A stretch of DNA of 64,000 nt from Nectonema munidae (lineage: Eukaryota; Nematomorpha; Nectonematoida; Nectonematidae). A program made the translations under genes and the position numbers. A model generated the notes under the pieces. That model did not search any database. It saw nothing but the letters and a program-made list of their open reading frames with translations, and was not told the origin of the DNA. Location: positions 727,501-791,500 of the forward strand of contig JAUIRK010001006.1 in the NCBI GenBank assembly GCA_030549495.1. Reading direction: 5' to 3'. Below are positions 1 to 13,700 of this stretch, piece by piece; position 1 is the first letter of the stretch, and each line of letters opens with the position of its first letter.

Positions 1-1367
1 AAGGCAAAAGTAAAAAAAAAATTAACTGTTCTTGAATCTTTCGAACTTTTTTTTGATGAAGACATGATCAGTATAATTGTGAAAAGCACCAATCTTTTTA
101 TAGAGACAGTGAAAAACAATTACAAAGAAGCTAGTCACTCAAGAGACACAGATGTCACAGAAATAAAAGCTTTTATAGGAATCTTATTTGTAACAGGAGC
201 GCTCCATTCTAATGATCTCAATTTCAACGATATTTAGAAAAATTTTGGCTTCGGTTGTGATTTTATAAAGAGTGTAATGTCTTCACAAAGATTTTTATTT
301 TTATGTTGATGTATTAGATTTGATGACAAAAGTACGAGAAGTGTCAGAAAAAGTTTCGACAAGTTGGCTGCTAGTAGAGAGTTTTTTGATTGTTACATAA
401 AGAATTGTACATCTTTGTATACCCCACATGAATTTCTTATAGTTGATGAAGCGATTTTCCCCTTCAAGGGTAGATGTGGTTTTAGGATGTATTTTGGATC
501 TGCAAAAACCAAAAAATTATGGCCTTCGTGTTTACGCTTTAGTAGACGCAAGAACTTTTTATACACTCAATCTAGAAGTTTATGTTGGAAAACAAGTCGG
601 TGTACAAAGACTTAGCAATTCACCATCAGATGTTGTAAAGCGATTGATTGCTCCTATTTCAGGAACAGGAAGGAATGTCACCACTGACAATTGGTACACT
701 GTAATTGATTTGGCACTGGATTTAAAGGCGCAACATAATCTAACATTGGTTGGAACAATAAGAAAAAATAGAAAAGTTGTTCCTAAAAATTTATCAAGTA
801 ACATGAAAGAAATTTTTTCAAGTAAGTTTTTATTCACAAAAGATTTAACACTGGTGTCATGGATTCCTAAAAAAATAAAGCTGTAACGCTTCTTTCTACG
901 ATGCATCATGATAAAAGTATTGAAAAAATTGGAAAGAAAAAACCTGAAATTTTAAATTTTTACAATGAAACAAAATATGGTGTTGACTTGGTAGACCAAT
1001 TATTATCAAAATATAATGTAGCAAGAAGATGGCCAATGTGCATTTTTTATGGTTTATGCTAAGTAATCCTTCTTCAAAACTTGTGAGAAGAAAGTTTTTA
1101 TTAGATCTTGGTAAAGAATTATGTTTGGAAAGCCAGAAAATAAGAAAAAGTAATAGAAGTGTCTCTAAAAATATCAAGGATTTAATTTCTTCATTTATAG
1201 AGACTGATTCTGCAGAAGTTTCAACTGTTTCAACATCCAACAAGTTTTCAAGATGCAAATTTTGCCAAAGGAAAGATGACAAAAAAACAAAGATAACGTG
1301 CTCGAAATGTGAGAGTTTTATTTGTAAAAAACACCAAAACATACTTTGTGGAAATTGTGCTTTGTAA
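1..1367 (+). mobile_element. piggyBac transposase, decayed, 5' end outside window
   Basis: The remains of a piggyBac (DDE_Tnp_1_7) transposase lie in several frames. The segment at 364-500 reads FLIVDEAIFPFKGRCGFRMY, matching the family's first catalytic Asp block (VDEQ-IPFKGR). At about 680-720 is VTTDNWYT, the second Asp block. At about 890-1010 is a GVDLVDQLLSKYNVARRW stretch, matching the 'KGGVD..D' block with the third Asp. The C-terminal cysteine-rich finger (CKFCQR..., CSKCESFICKKH, CGNC) is at 1253-1360, and a stop follows at 1365. Frame changes and stops separate these blocks, so the copy is inactive. The first catalytic region begins near 400, so the N-terminus may lie upstream of the window. 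A right terminus is not proven; a GTGCGGTGGGG-type motif (reverse strand) next to TTAA near 1655-1672 is a candidate. Confidence 0.85.
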
Positions 1368-4300
1368 ATTTCATAAAGATAAAAATGAAGAATTGATTTT
1401 ATGTTAATAAAATTCTTATTTTACTTTTTAAAAAATAGTTTCAAATAACCATGAAGGAGTGTACTCAAAAAATATTTCTACAAAAATAGATGGCGTTAAA
1501 TTAAAAAAGAAAATGTTAAATTATTATAAATTTAATAATTATTAATTTTAAATATTTAACATTTAGTATGCTTGTTTCTTTACGAACTATTCTATATTGA
1601 TTTTCCATCAATATTCTTAAAAAAAAATTTGGGGTTTTTTTACCCCACCGCACTACTTAAGGTAAAAAAACATTACCGCACTAACTAAGTGTTAAACTGC
1701 TACGCCTAAAATTTTTAGAAAGTTTGTGAACAACTCTTCAAACTCAATAAGGGAACAAAATCATTCATATATAATAGATCACTACTCATCAGATGTAATT
1801 AAGTCTTTATCTCTCCTTGTTGCTATTTACCATTTATTGAAACGGATGGTCTCTATTAGATATGCTATACTCTAATCAAGTGAAAGTTTTATACCAAGAC
1901 TAAAAATCATCTCTTGTAAATCTTTAGCAAACATGAATTTTTGGTTGAGCCGATCTTATATTTGGTGTTCGAAGGTTAAAAATGCCTTTGTCCATTAAAG
2001 ACCATATAGAAAGAGTTTTATTATAAGACTCATTGCTAATACAGTCAGATCTCAATTATCGGACAGTGATTCGACAACCCCACTGCAATATTGATTAGGA
2101 GCTAAAAGATATTTCTCAGCTTCTCATCTCACTAATTCTCAACAAGCCCGTTTCATATGAAATGAATTGGTTGGGTGGATTGATTACTCTCTACTGAAAT
2201 GCATTGTTGCTTAAAATTAAATTTTAAAATTTTTAGCAACGAAATGTCACCAAGCCTGATTAGTAACACAGAAAAACAAAGAATCGTCTTATATAATATT
2301 CTTCATATTCTATCTACACATATATTCAGTCAGTAAAGTAAATTGCTTGAAAATTTATTTAGGATATGCCTCTATCAATTGACAAGTATATAGCCGTGAA
2401 CTTAAATTTGGCTATTTTAAATAGAAATGGAAGGTTTAAAATTTTTGGAAGAAATATTCTACAAACATTAAATTAATATAAATTTAGTTATTCCATTCAA
2501 GTTATACGCCAAAAGTTAAATGAAAATGAATTTAGTGTAAAATTTTAAACTAAGTGTAAAAACATTGCCAATTATTTTAAGAAATCTTGATAACAAAAAC
2601 TAAAACATTAAATAAAACGAATATCTAAGGATAAAGATGCTATGTATCTAGAATAAAATACTTGATTGTTTAAATTAACCCCGTCGCCCACTTCAAGTAC
2701 GGGGGGGGGGGGCAAAACTGATCAAGGGGGGGGGGGAGAGTAAAACTGATTTTAATGGAGCCAGGAATATAAGAAAGTGTATACAACATTTATATATTTC
2801 AAAGGAGTTTCAAATGGGAAAATAAATCCCAGGAGGGCCTAGCTCCCTTACCCGCTCCTTTATTGACAAAGTTTGGTTACAGTAATTAATATGGATAAAC
2901 ATTTTAAATGAAGCTTTAAATTTTTTGGGTTCTTATATAGTTATGTGCTATAAAAAATATTTGCCTCGCTCAAAAATGCACGAGCTCTTATTCAAATTAC
3001 TGGCTACATTACTCTGTTTCTGATCAAATATAACTCCAGTCTGTAATAAAGAAGTGGACGTTAATGAAAAAAATAGATTTTAAATATTCATTCTAAGACT
3101 TAACTTTACAACAAAAAAAAGGAATATCGAAAATCTACTCAGAAGACAAACAAGTATAATAAATACTATAAAAAAAGATATATAATTGAGAAAATTGAAA
3201 ATTATTAGGCGGGGGGCGGGGGCGAAAGGAAGTCTGCCTCTACCTGTGTTCATACCTTTCATTTCAAATTTATTATATTTCACGTCACTACCTTTTCTAT
3301 CTTTATTTTAATTTATAAATCCATTCTGAACTCCAATCAAATTTATTTTGTAATTTCAGAAAGATTCTTTTCTTTCATTTTATGTGCGTATCACCGTCTC
3401 TTTATTTAAGCTCTCAGATACTCATTCATTTCGACGGTCTGCTCAACTCACTCTCTCTCTTTACTTTTGGCTTAGAAGTAAAAGTCGTAAGTTAAATTTC
3501 CTCAGCATTTCTTCTATTTCGCTCATCTTATTTCTGGTTAAAATGGGAAGGCCATGGTAAATCAGTTTTTGAATTCTGAATGTATTCAATTATTTCATCC
3601 ACTCTTTTTACAATTTGAAATTTTTTCAAATGCTCTATCACTCAATCCTGTCAAGTTTATTGACCCCCTAGCAGGCTACTTAAAGACCACAATTGATTAT
3701 CATAGCCCACAATTAACCTTTAAAAATTTAGGCAAAACAAAAAGAGTAAAATATGATACAAAATAAATAAAAAAGGATTCCTTATGAAGTAAAAAAAATT
3801 ATACGAATAATAAACTTTTTTTGTTTTATATATCTGTTAACATAATCCTTAAGACATAATGTATGAATAACTCAAGAAATATTTAATTTTTATGTAATTA
3901 CTATTTAGCGTTTCAATAGTATTAGTAACGGTACTTATATCCTGAATTGGACTTGTTTTGAACATTCAAAACTCAAGAAAAGATCATCTAAAAAAGCATG
4001 CTGCTTCACCAAACTCCCAAAAGAAAACAAATCGCTCATAACCATAGATGTATCCGAGGGAGGGCGGGTGTGACACAAAATACGCCTCCCCTCTCTCAAA
4101 AAATTAGTTTGGTGAAAAATCTTTTTTACCGAATTGGAATGTAGTTTAATTAAACTAAATTAATTATTACAGTATTTGCAATCTATTTAATTTTTGACGA
4201 ATGATGTAATTTTGCCCCCCCCCCACGATGAAAGCTAAGTCTCTTTATCCGCGTACACCAACTCACAAAAAAATAAAAAAACAGCACTCTTCACTGAATG

Positions 4301-4780
4301 CATTCTCGACACGAACGCAACTGTTCTCTGTAGCGGACCCCTTTGGCAAAGGGTTGTAACTTGTGGGATCCGAACTGACGGTGATCCTAACATTTACAAC
4401 GAACCATCGTTTCACTTCTTTTCTATTTATTTTTTGATTCTCACACAAAAGATTAAGTCAATTTTTTCATAAAGATACAACTTTAAAATCAAGTCAAAAC
4501 TTCTTTATATTTTAGGTCGAAAAAATGAGCCCTAAGAAAATGGACGCTTTCATAATTTTACTTAGATTATTTTTTCGATAATAGTTTAGCTAGGATAGTT
4601 GTCCGTATAGCAAGATTTACATTAAATTTTTAGAAAAAGTGATTACGTCAAGACTACTCCAGCAAATTCAAAATAGGCATTCAGAGAATACCAAACTTTC
4701 CGAGTTGTTGAAAAGTTTCTTGAACGACTACACAAAAAGGCGATAAAACAAAACTACCTGTCCACCCTTCCATCTATAAA
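1368..4780. other. Intergenic, AT-rich, no supported gene
   Basis: No open frame here has recognisable protein character. The stretch holds two G homopolymer runs (2701-2737), a G-rich patch near 3210-3225 and a C run near 4212-4225. The promoter of the downstream gene should lie at its right end, but I see no convincing TATA box or other core element just before the ATG at 4781. Confidence 0.5.
2701..2737. repeat. Twin poly-G tracts
   Basis: Two runs of 10 or more G separated by a short spacer (CAAAACTGATCAA) in otherwise about 70 percent AT DNA. Such runs recur as poly-C at about 4212 and 7868, and as poly-G/poly-C at about 32067-32162. Confidence 0.9.
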
Positions 4781-7700
4781 ATGTCTTCATCTGGTTTGTC
4801 TCACGTTATTTTAGCTGGTGGGACAGGTTTTATTGGCTCCAAACTCAAGAATAAGCTTGTTTCTCTTGGCTATTCTGTTTCAAACATTACGCGTAAGCCA
4901 AAAAAATGTGAGGATATCTCATGGGAAGACGTGAACACAAATGGCCTGCCTACATGTTCTGCTTTGGTTTCTCTTCAAGGAAAGAATTTAATGGGCAAGT
5001 TTTTTTCTCGCTCTTCACTACTTTTTTATTTACAATAATGCAATACATTCAAGAGTATAACATGTGTGTGTCAATAAATTGTTATTTAAAGTCAAGCTGA
5101 ATACGTATTAAAAAAAGATTACATCATAAATTTTAACATACCTATTAATTTGCTTATCTCCTTTTTAAATTATTTCCTAGCTATTAATTAAATTAATAAT
5201 AATGTGTTAAGTCTAACTAATCTAATATTGATCTAACTACATTATAACCTTTTTAAATTAATTTCCTAGCTATTAATTTAATTAATAATAATGTGTTTAA
5301 GTCTAACTAATCTAATATTGATTTAACTTCATTATAACCTTTTTAAATGTTTTTAATAACTAAAATATTTTTATATTACCTACCCAATTTGGCTTACTAC
5401 CAAACGCGCTGAAGTATTGCTGTTCCAAAAACCTTATATTTAGTTCTGTAATTGCATTTTCTCTATCCAGAGCCTAGACTATGGACAAATACTTTCGCTT
5501 CTCAAGTTTGGCATTCACGCATTTCAACAACAATTGATCTTACTCATGCGATTTCAAAAATGGCACCAGAAAATCGACCAAAAATTTGGATTTCAACTTC
5601 CGCCATCAGTTATTACTTTTCTGAATTTGATGACAGTAAAAATGATTTTAAAATTAATCTTCTTTATATTCAATCAGAGCACGTTCTAAACAAAATTTGT
5701 GAATGGACATGCTATTTTTGTCATCAAAATAACAAGAACAAAAATTATAGATTTAAATAAGTCTAAATTCTTTGTCTTTTTTAATTATGTGAATCAAATT
5801 AAAAAGAAAAACAATTTTGTTTCATTGTTTAATCATTATAGATGAAAACGCAATTGAATTTTAAAACAAAACAGCAAATAAACATGATTGATTAACTATA
5901 TTACTATGTTTGATTAGACTGTAATTGAAAAAATAACAAAAACAGTAAATAACTTTTCATTTTACTTTTTGAATAATTGGAAAATTTGATTGACATTTAA
6001 ATCATTAAAAATAAGTCAACATCACTGGCGACAAAATTACCCCCAAAAATAAAAAAACACCATTATTAAATTATGATTTTTTATTTTAATTTAAATGTTT
6101 CACTACCATAAGGTTCAAAACAAATGATTTAAGGAATACTTGAAGTATTCCAGTGAAAAAGTGGCTGTGTGCATTGATGTTTCCTTTAGGGATGTGGAGT
6201 TTGTCTGCTTTTAATATGACGCTGTGAGAGTTTTTTTTAAATGTGTGTACGTTGTTTGTATGTAATAGATCAGGTTCACGGTTAGTGATATTGGTTTCGA
6301 TGTATGATGAAAAAGACTGTCAGTTAGCTTTTATAAAATTAAATTTCAAAAATTAATTTTGATGTACCGCTTATGTCAAACTATGAACAAATTCGTATCG
6401 ATGAGGAATCGAATCCAGAGTCTTCCGTGCTGAGTCCATCATCTCAACCAACCTGCCATGCCACCCATAGAGTATGCTGTAGGAGATACGTCAAATTAGT
6501 TTTCAAAAAACTTAAGTTATGCTCTAAAATTTTTTAGCCTTTGTTGAAGCTCTATAACTTTTTCTGATAGACTTTTTTTCCTTAAAAGTTATTATAAAAG
6601 GCAAATCATTGCAAAATGTTAACGGTTATTTTACTTTTTGTAGCTTGTATCAATTTAGCTTTTAAACTATTTTTGAATGATGCTGAGTAAAATGAAATAA
6701 TGCGATCTTAATTTTTTGTTTTATTTTTGTTTGCACAATTATAACTTCGTTTTATACCCTTGCCCCTGAATCAATCACATTTTTTCATATAAACATCGCA
6801 TGATGTCTAGTAGACTCTTTGCCTTTAAACTATATTCACTCATATAAAACTATCCAACCTTCAGTTATTTGTTTTCTCTATGAATCAAATATCCTTTCAT
6901 CAATTCCTGTAATGTGCCTGGTAGATTATTTTATTTTTCAAATGAAAAACCTATTACACCCCCTAACATTTTTGGATTTTTTTAAACTAGTCTATATTCG
7001 ATGGTTGTAGGTAAAAATGCCTCCGGAAAAAATGCCCCCAGAAAAAATGCCCCCGAAATAAATGCCCCCAATTAAAAGTAGGAAAAAATGCCCCCTAATT
7101 TTTGATTTTCAGGATTTTTTTTAATTATATAAATAATAATCAATTAAAATACAAATTATATTTAGACTAAAAAAATTATATTATTAGTGTTCTGATACAC
7201 ACAAAGTCCAAAAATATTTGCTGTTTTATAAAAAAATTTTTGTATTTAAAAAACGGTTGTATGCTGAGTTTTTTAGTTTACTTTAATTAAATTTTAAATG
7301 TTTTAGATGAAAAGTTAACTTTTTTTTTACAAAAAAATCTTTATTTGACATCTTTTTTAAAAATTTTAATTAATAATTTTTTGAAATTTTTTGTGTTGGG
7401 CATTTTTTCCTAATTTTAAATTGGGGCATTTTTTCGGGGGCATTTTTACTGGCGCCATTTTTTCGGGGGCATTTTTCTGCGCACTATATTCGATATGCAA
7501 ATTTTATTAAAATATTTTCGCTGGAAGTATAGTATTTAAATTCACCAATTTTGTAAAAAAAATATAAAGTAGTCTTATAAATTTAGGACTTTAGGTATGC
7601 GCTGAATACACTCTATTTTAAAGGATTTCTTGAATATTTGGCCTCCCGTGGTATTTCCAGACCATTAATTTTGAAAATTGCAAATTTTATTAAAATATTT

Positions 7701-10700
7701 TCGCTGGAAGTATAGTATTTAAATTCACCAATTTTGTAAAAAAAATATAAAGTAGTCTTATAAATTTAGGACTTTAGGTATGCGCTGAATACACTCTATT
7801 TTAAAGGATTTCTTGAATATTTGGCCTCCCGTGGTATTTCCAGACCATTAATTTTGAAAATTGCAAAATCCCCCCCCCCCCCCCCCCCCTCCCCCCCTCC
7901 CCCCAATAATTTTGAGGATGTGCGCCCCTTGTTTATAGTTAACTTTCTTTTTTCATTGATAAGAACACAATGGTTCGATATCGATGATAAATAGGTCTTT
8001 TATTATTTCTACAATTTACTTTAAAAGCTTGAAAAAATGAAGACAAGTGAAAGTGAAAGTTAACTATTATGATGTGAAATTTAAATTCTAAATAATGTAA
8101 GACGATTTGCCTGATGGTATTAGCCGGTTAACTACCAGAGTCAGCTTCGACTTCATAATGATTGTCTGCCTTTATAAATCCTTTTTAATACAATGGTCTG
8201 CTTTACATTAGATATCGTCCGATTATTCCGGTCGTTAACGGGTTTACGCATTCGATTATATAAAAAAATTATGTGGAAAAGTTGGAATTAAGCAGTAAAT
8301 TAAATTTAAAATAATAATTAGATATGTAGAAAATCTATCTGGTTTCACAAACGAAAAATTTCTTGGGTGCGCGCTCCTCTATCCAACGTATATTTTTCCT
8401 TATTTTCCAAACTTAAATTATTATTATTATTATCAATAGGCGATTTCTAAATCGACAAAGTTCAATATCATATATTTTCTAATATTGACACTTATTTTTT
8501 AAAATTATATACTTGTTTGTTAGTCTGTCTTTCCACATTTTCTGGTCAGGGGTGGACATAGAAATCTATGGTGCGTTGTCTTAACTAAGATATATAGCAA
8601 GTAGATCAATCTTTAAACAGTATAATATATTGAGAAATATTCTGAGAATTTCAAGTAATATATAAGCTCCCTTTTTGTCGCCATATGTAAACTAAATTAA
8701 AACAAAAGGTTTATATGTTCAATGCTTTCAAGTTGAAATTAAAAATAATTAATAGGGAAATATATGCACGATAAGCAAGCGATGTTCTTTGAAATTTTAC
8801 CACGTTTTGATAAATTAGTGATTTATCTATCCCAAAAATTTTGCCGATACTAATTCTATTGTCAGTAACTTTAAATTAGATATCTGATTGGCTATTTTTA
8901 TTCTATGTTACAAAAGTAAGATAAAAGAAATTAATAATATATATTAATTAATTAAAAAGAAAGTGACATTTTATGGATACAAAAATAATTTTTTTTGACT
9001 TCAACAAAATGGAAATGATGTAAATATAGGAAAGAATTGATGTTTCGTATATATCCTTTTTTAATACCTAACTCTATTTTATCTTTTTCTTCTTCAAATT
9101 TTGTCATTATACACATACCTGTGCATTAGGGTTATGGCTTTAATTTTTTTTTAATTTCCACTTACCTGATGTATTTTTAAATGAATAATTAATAAAAAAC
9201 CCAAAAATTAAAAAAAAATGAATATTAATGAAAAAAACTTTCCCCAGGCACTAAAATGAAAGGGTGGGGTTAAATAGCCACAGTGTTAAAATAAAATCCT
9301 TATACTGAAATTAATTTTTAAAATAAATATTTGGTTTGTGAAATGTGTGTAAAAATAGATTTCTATATTTTTAGAAATTTTTAGTTTGTTTTTTTTTCTA
9401 ATTGAAAATGTCTGAATTTAAATCCAGTTCTGTTGTTGATAAAAATTCTCAAATTTGGAGAAAAAAATTATTATCAAAAAAGAAATACAGAACTCTACCG
9501 AGAATTGAAGACTTTAGAAACTTTACAAGGCTACCTAAAAAAATTGATGTTCTTGGTCTTTACCATACCTTATTAAAGAAAGATAAGCTAAAACAAGTAA
9601 GAATAAAAATAATTTTTCAAGAATTGTCTAGTTTATGGAAAAAAATGAGTTTTCCTCAACTTAGTGAACAAGCAATTGTTTCTAAATTGAAGAAATTTAT
9701 TTTAGAATATGAAAAAAATCAAAAGTATTCTAAAGAAAAATTTAATGAAGATTTAATCAATTTATTTGATATAACAAAAGTAAGTGGAAACTGGTTGTGC
9801 AAAGAAGGTCAAGCACACTCTAACATACAAGTTGAATCAAATGGGAGAATAGGGTACGTGACAAATAAACTTGCTCCTATTTCTTCTGTTCACCCATCAA
9901 AAAGATTCAAATAAGAAAGTTTTTATACAATCTAACAATGACAAAGACTAGTGATTCCTCAATGACCTCTGTTATCAGTGAAAATGATTTTAATTTGAAA
10001 AACTGTCAGAAAAGGAAACGCAAATGCGCTACATCACAATCTCTTAAATTGGTGACAAGCCTATCTCTTTCTACAAATAAAGCATCAAAAGTATGTTTAA
10101 GTCTTTTTGAAGAGGGAATAAACTTGCCAACTCCAACACAATCTGGAATATTTAAAAGTATGATTAAAAGTGGTGAATCAATGAAGTTAAAAATAAAAAT
10201 ATATTGAAAAGACAAAAAAGTTTTTGCTTACACTTTGATGGCAAAAAGTTGCATGTTCATAAAAATGATAAAAAGTTTGCAGAATATCAAGTAGTCTGTC
10301 TTCAAAGTCTTGAATACAAAATCAATTTAGGAATATTCAGAAGTTAGCATAGTTCCGCTAAAAGTATTTCTGACGGATTAATAAAACTTCTAGATGAAAA
10401 TGAAGCATGGTCTTGCATCAAAATGATAATATGTGATACTACACCTACATACACTGGTCGTTTTAACGGAGTTGTGGTTAGACTTCAAGAAATAATGTTA
10501 AATTTAGGCCTAGATAAACCTCAATTTGTTGCTTGCCAACACCATATTTTAGACAGAATTTTAAAACACATTCTTGATCATTATTTTCCAGTAAGCTCAA
10601 TTGATCCATCTATGAACTATATAGCTTTATAAAGGAAATAGTTGAAAACTATGAAAAAATTAAAAGAGTTATATACACCTGAAATTGAAATTCCTGATTT

Positions 10701-13700
10701 AAAAAATCTTAGCTGGAGGGATGAGTTCAAATTTTTGTATACATTATGTTATGGATATAGAATTTTAAAAGAAAATAACAAGTTGCCTGCAATAATTTGG
10801 AAAGCATTGCCTGTACTACATAATGCTCGATCGAATTCAAGAGCAATTTATGCTGTTATTGCATATTTTCTTTTACCTGATTTAAGAAAAAGTTTGGAAA
10901 AAGCTGTGGATTTTATAGGAGGCAAAAAGTATGCTTCTCTGATCAAAAGTTTCAGCAAAATGGTCATGGCAAGCTTCTTTATTCAATTCAAAACACTAAC
11001 TGCAAAAGTGACGAAAAGTGTTTTAAAAATCATTGGGTAAAAAATACATCGGTTATAGATATACCAAGAACAAATATTATCTCGGAAAGAGCAATTAAAT
11101 TGCTAGAAGAACTGGGAAAAACCTGCAAAACCGACAAATATTTAAGTATGAAATTTGATTAATATTTCAATAAAATAGAATACTTTTTTGATTTATAAAA
11201 AATTTTTAAGTTTTTAATAACTTCAATAGGTCACCATATCAAAATACTAGTGAGTAAATAATCTAAACGATAACGTTTATTTGCTTCCTGGGGTAACTTT
11301 TCTAAAAATAATTTGATTTTTTTGACATATTTTAATTTTATATCAAAAAGTTCATTGAAAATGACTGCAGGATAAATAAGAAAAAAATTTCATAACCCTA
11401 CTGTGCATATTCAATATCTTTACTCAAAATTTTAAATATGTATCCAAAAATACTTCATAATTGTCATCACTTTTTCTTTTTTATCAATACCATTTTTATT
11501 TTTTATCTTTATTTTAATAGTTTCTTAAAATGATATGCTGCGGTATGTCTTGTGTCTTGTCAACCGGCTTTTATTTTTATAGATATGTTATTTTAATGGT
11601 TTTTTCACGTTTTAGACCAATTATATTCTGAAGATTGGAAACCTTCCGTTGACAATGAATCCGATCATCCAGCATACTTTCTTTCGGATTTAGCAAAAGA
11701 TTGGGAAAATGCTACTCATTTGCCATCCTATGCACAGGACATTACAGATGTTCGAAAGGCGATCGTTAGACTGGGTATTGCCTATTATTTTTATGTATTC
11801 GCTCTACTTTATAATTTAGAAAGAATGGGCGGCCCTGTGATCGGAGCTATTTCTGCATCTCATTGGTAGAACAGTTGCAGCTTTGTGTCTCGTATCAAAT
11901 GCCAAAATTGACACTTGTGAAGAATTATTCACATAGACTGTACTTTCAATAAAGACATGAATAAACAACTAATGCTATAAATCTTGGCTAAATGCAATTT
12001 TACCAAACGCATATTTTGCGAAATGGACCATTTGTTATCTAACTTCGAGTAGATAAAATTATTCATCACATAATTTGTGTACAGGAGTTATGAATAATAA
12101 AAGAAAAGTTTTAAAAAAATTTTAATAAATGGACTTTACTTCGAAAAATTTGGTCTAAATTTTTTAAAAAATTACGGACCACCTTTTGAGTGAAGCATAA
12201 TGTGAAGATTTTAAAAAAAAATTAAATGAAAATGGTATCATTGGAAAGGTATACTCTTTGTGGTTAACATAGGCTAGGTTATACAAATAAATATATTTTC
12301 ATTTTTCAAAAATCTGCTTTTATGTGAGGTCAGTCAAGTTTTATCTAGTTTCAAAAAATACCAATAATAATTAACGTCCCTAATTTATATAATATTTTTT
12401 CAATATTTTATATTCACAAAGGTAAAATATGGTTTTTTACATTTAAAAAAGTCATAGTTAAAGAAAACTGTCGAAAATTAATATATATTTTTTACTTTTT
12501 ATGGGTCAGTAGTATAGGTCAGTATAATGTTTTTCTAATAAATTTTAAATGAAAAATGTTGATCGAATGTACAAGATTTGAAGCTATACTCTTTGTGGTT
12601 AAAATAGGCAAGGTTTTACAAATAAATATATTTTAATCTTCTCCAACCTGTATTCTACGATGATTCATCTCCAAACTATATACTACAATGATTCATATCC
12701 AACCTGTATACTACGATAATTCATCTCCAACCTGTATACTACGATGATTCATCTTCAACCTGTATACTACGATGGTTTCTATTCCATGTACAAATAATTA
12801 GGGAGACAATGTTCAACTTTCTGTTCACATTCTGCTAGATGTAAGATTTGATATACCTCATTCGGGGAGACGATGCTACATAAGTTATTATCTATATACA
12901 TTATACCTGTATACTACGTTGGTTCATCTCCAACCTGTATACCGCGATAATTCATCTCCAACCTATCAGTTCATATTTTGCTAGATGTAAGATTTGATAT
13001 ACCTCATTCGGGGAGAGGATGTTAGAAAAGTTATTAATTTTTTCACGATATTAAATAATATATTTTATCAAATAATCAAAATAAAATTCTGTAATCAAAG
13101 AATCGAAAAATATTTTTTAAAAAATCAAAAAATATCAAACTTTCTGTTCATATTTTGCTACCTCATACGATGTTACAAAAGTTATTACCTATACTTTGCA
13201 ATTTGCACGATTTTAAATATTATATTTGTCAAATAATCAAAATAAAATTCTGTAATCAAAGAATCGAAAAATATTCTTTAAAAAATTAAAAAATATCAAA
13301 GTTTCTGTTCATATTTTGCTACCTCATACGATGTTACAAAAGTTATTACCTATACTTTGCAATTTGAACAATTTTAAATATTATATTTTTCGAATAATCA
13401 AAGAATCGAAAAATGTTAAAATCAAAAAATATTTATTATCGAATAATCAAAGAATCGAAAAATGTTCAAATCAAAAAATATTTATTCTTTTTAAATATAT
13501 CGTTGGCTCCCCTTACTTTTAAAATTGAAAGATAAACCTAGTCTTTAATAATTAATTTTTATCAAATTATGCACATACGAAACTAAAAGTAAGGGGAGCC
13601 AACGATATATTTAAAAAGAATATATATTTTTTGATGTGAACATTTTTCGATTCTTTGATTATTCGACAAATATAATATTTAAAATCGTGCAAATTGCAAA

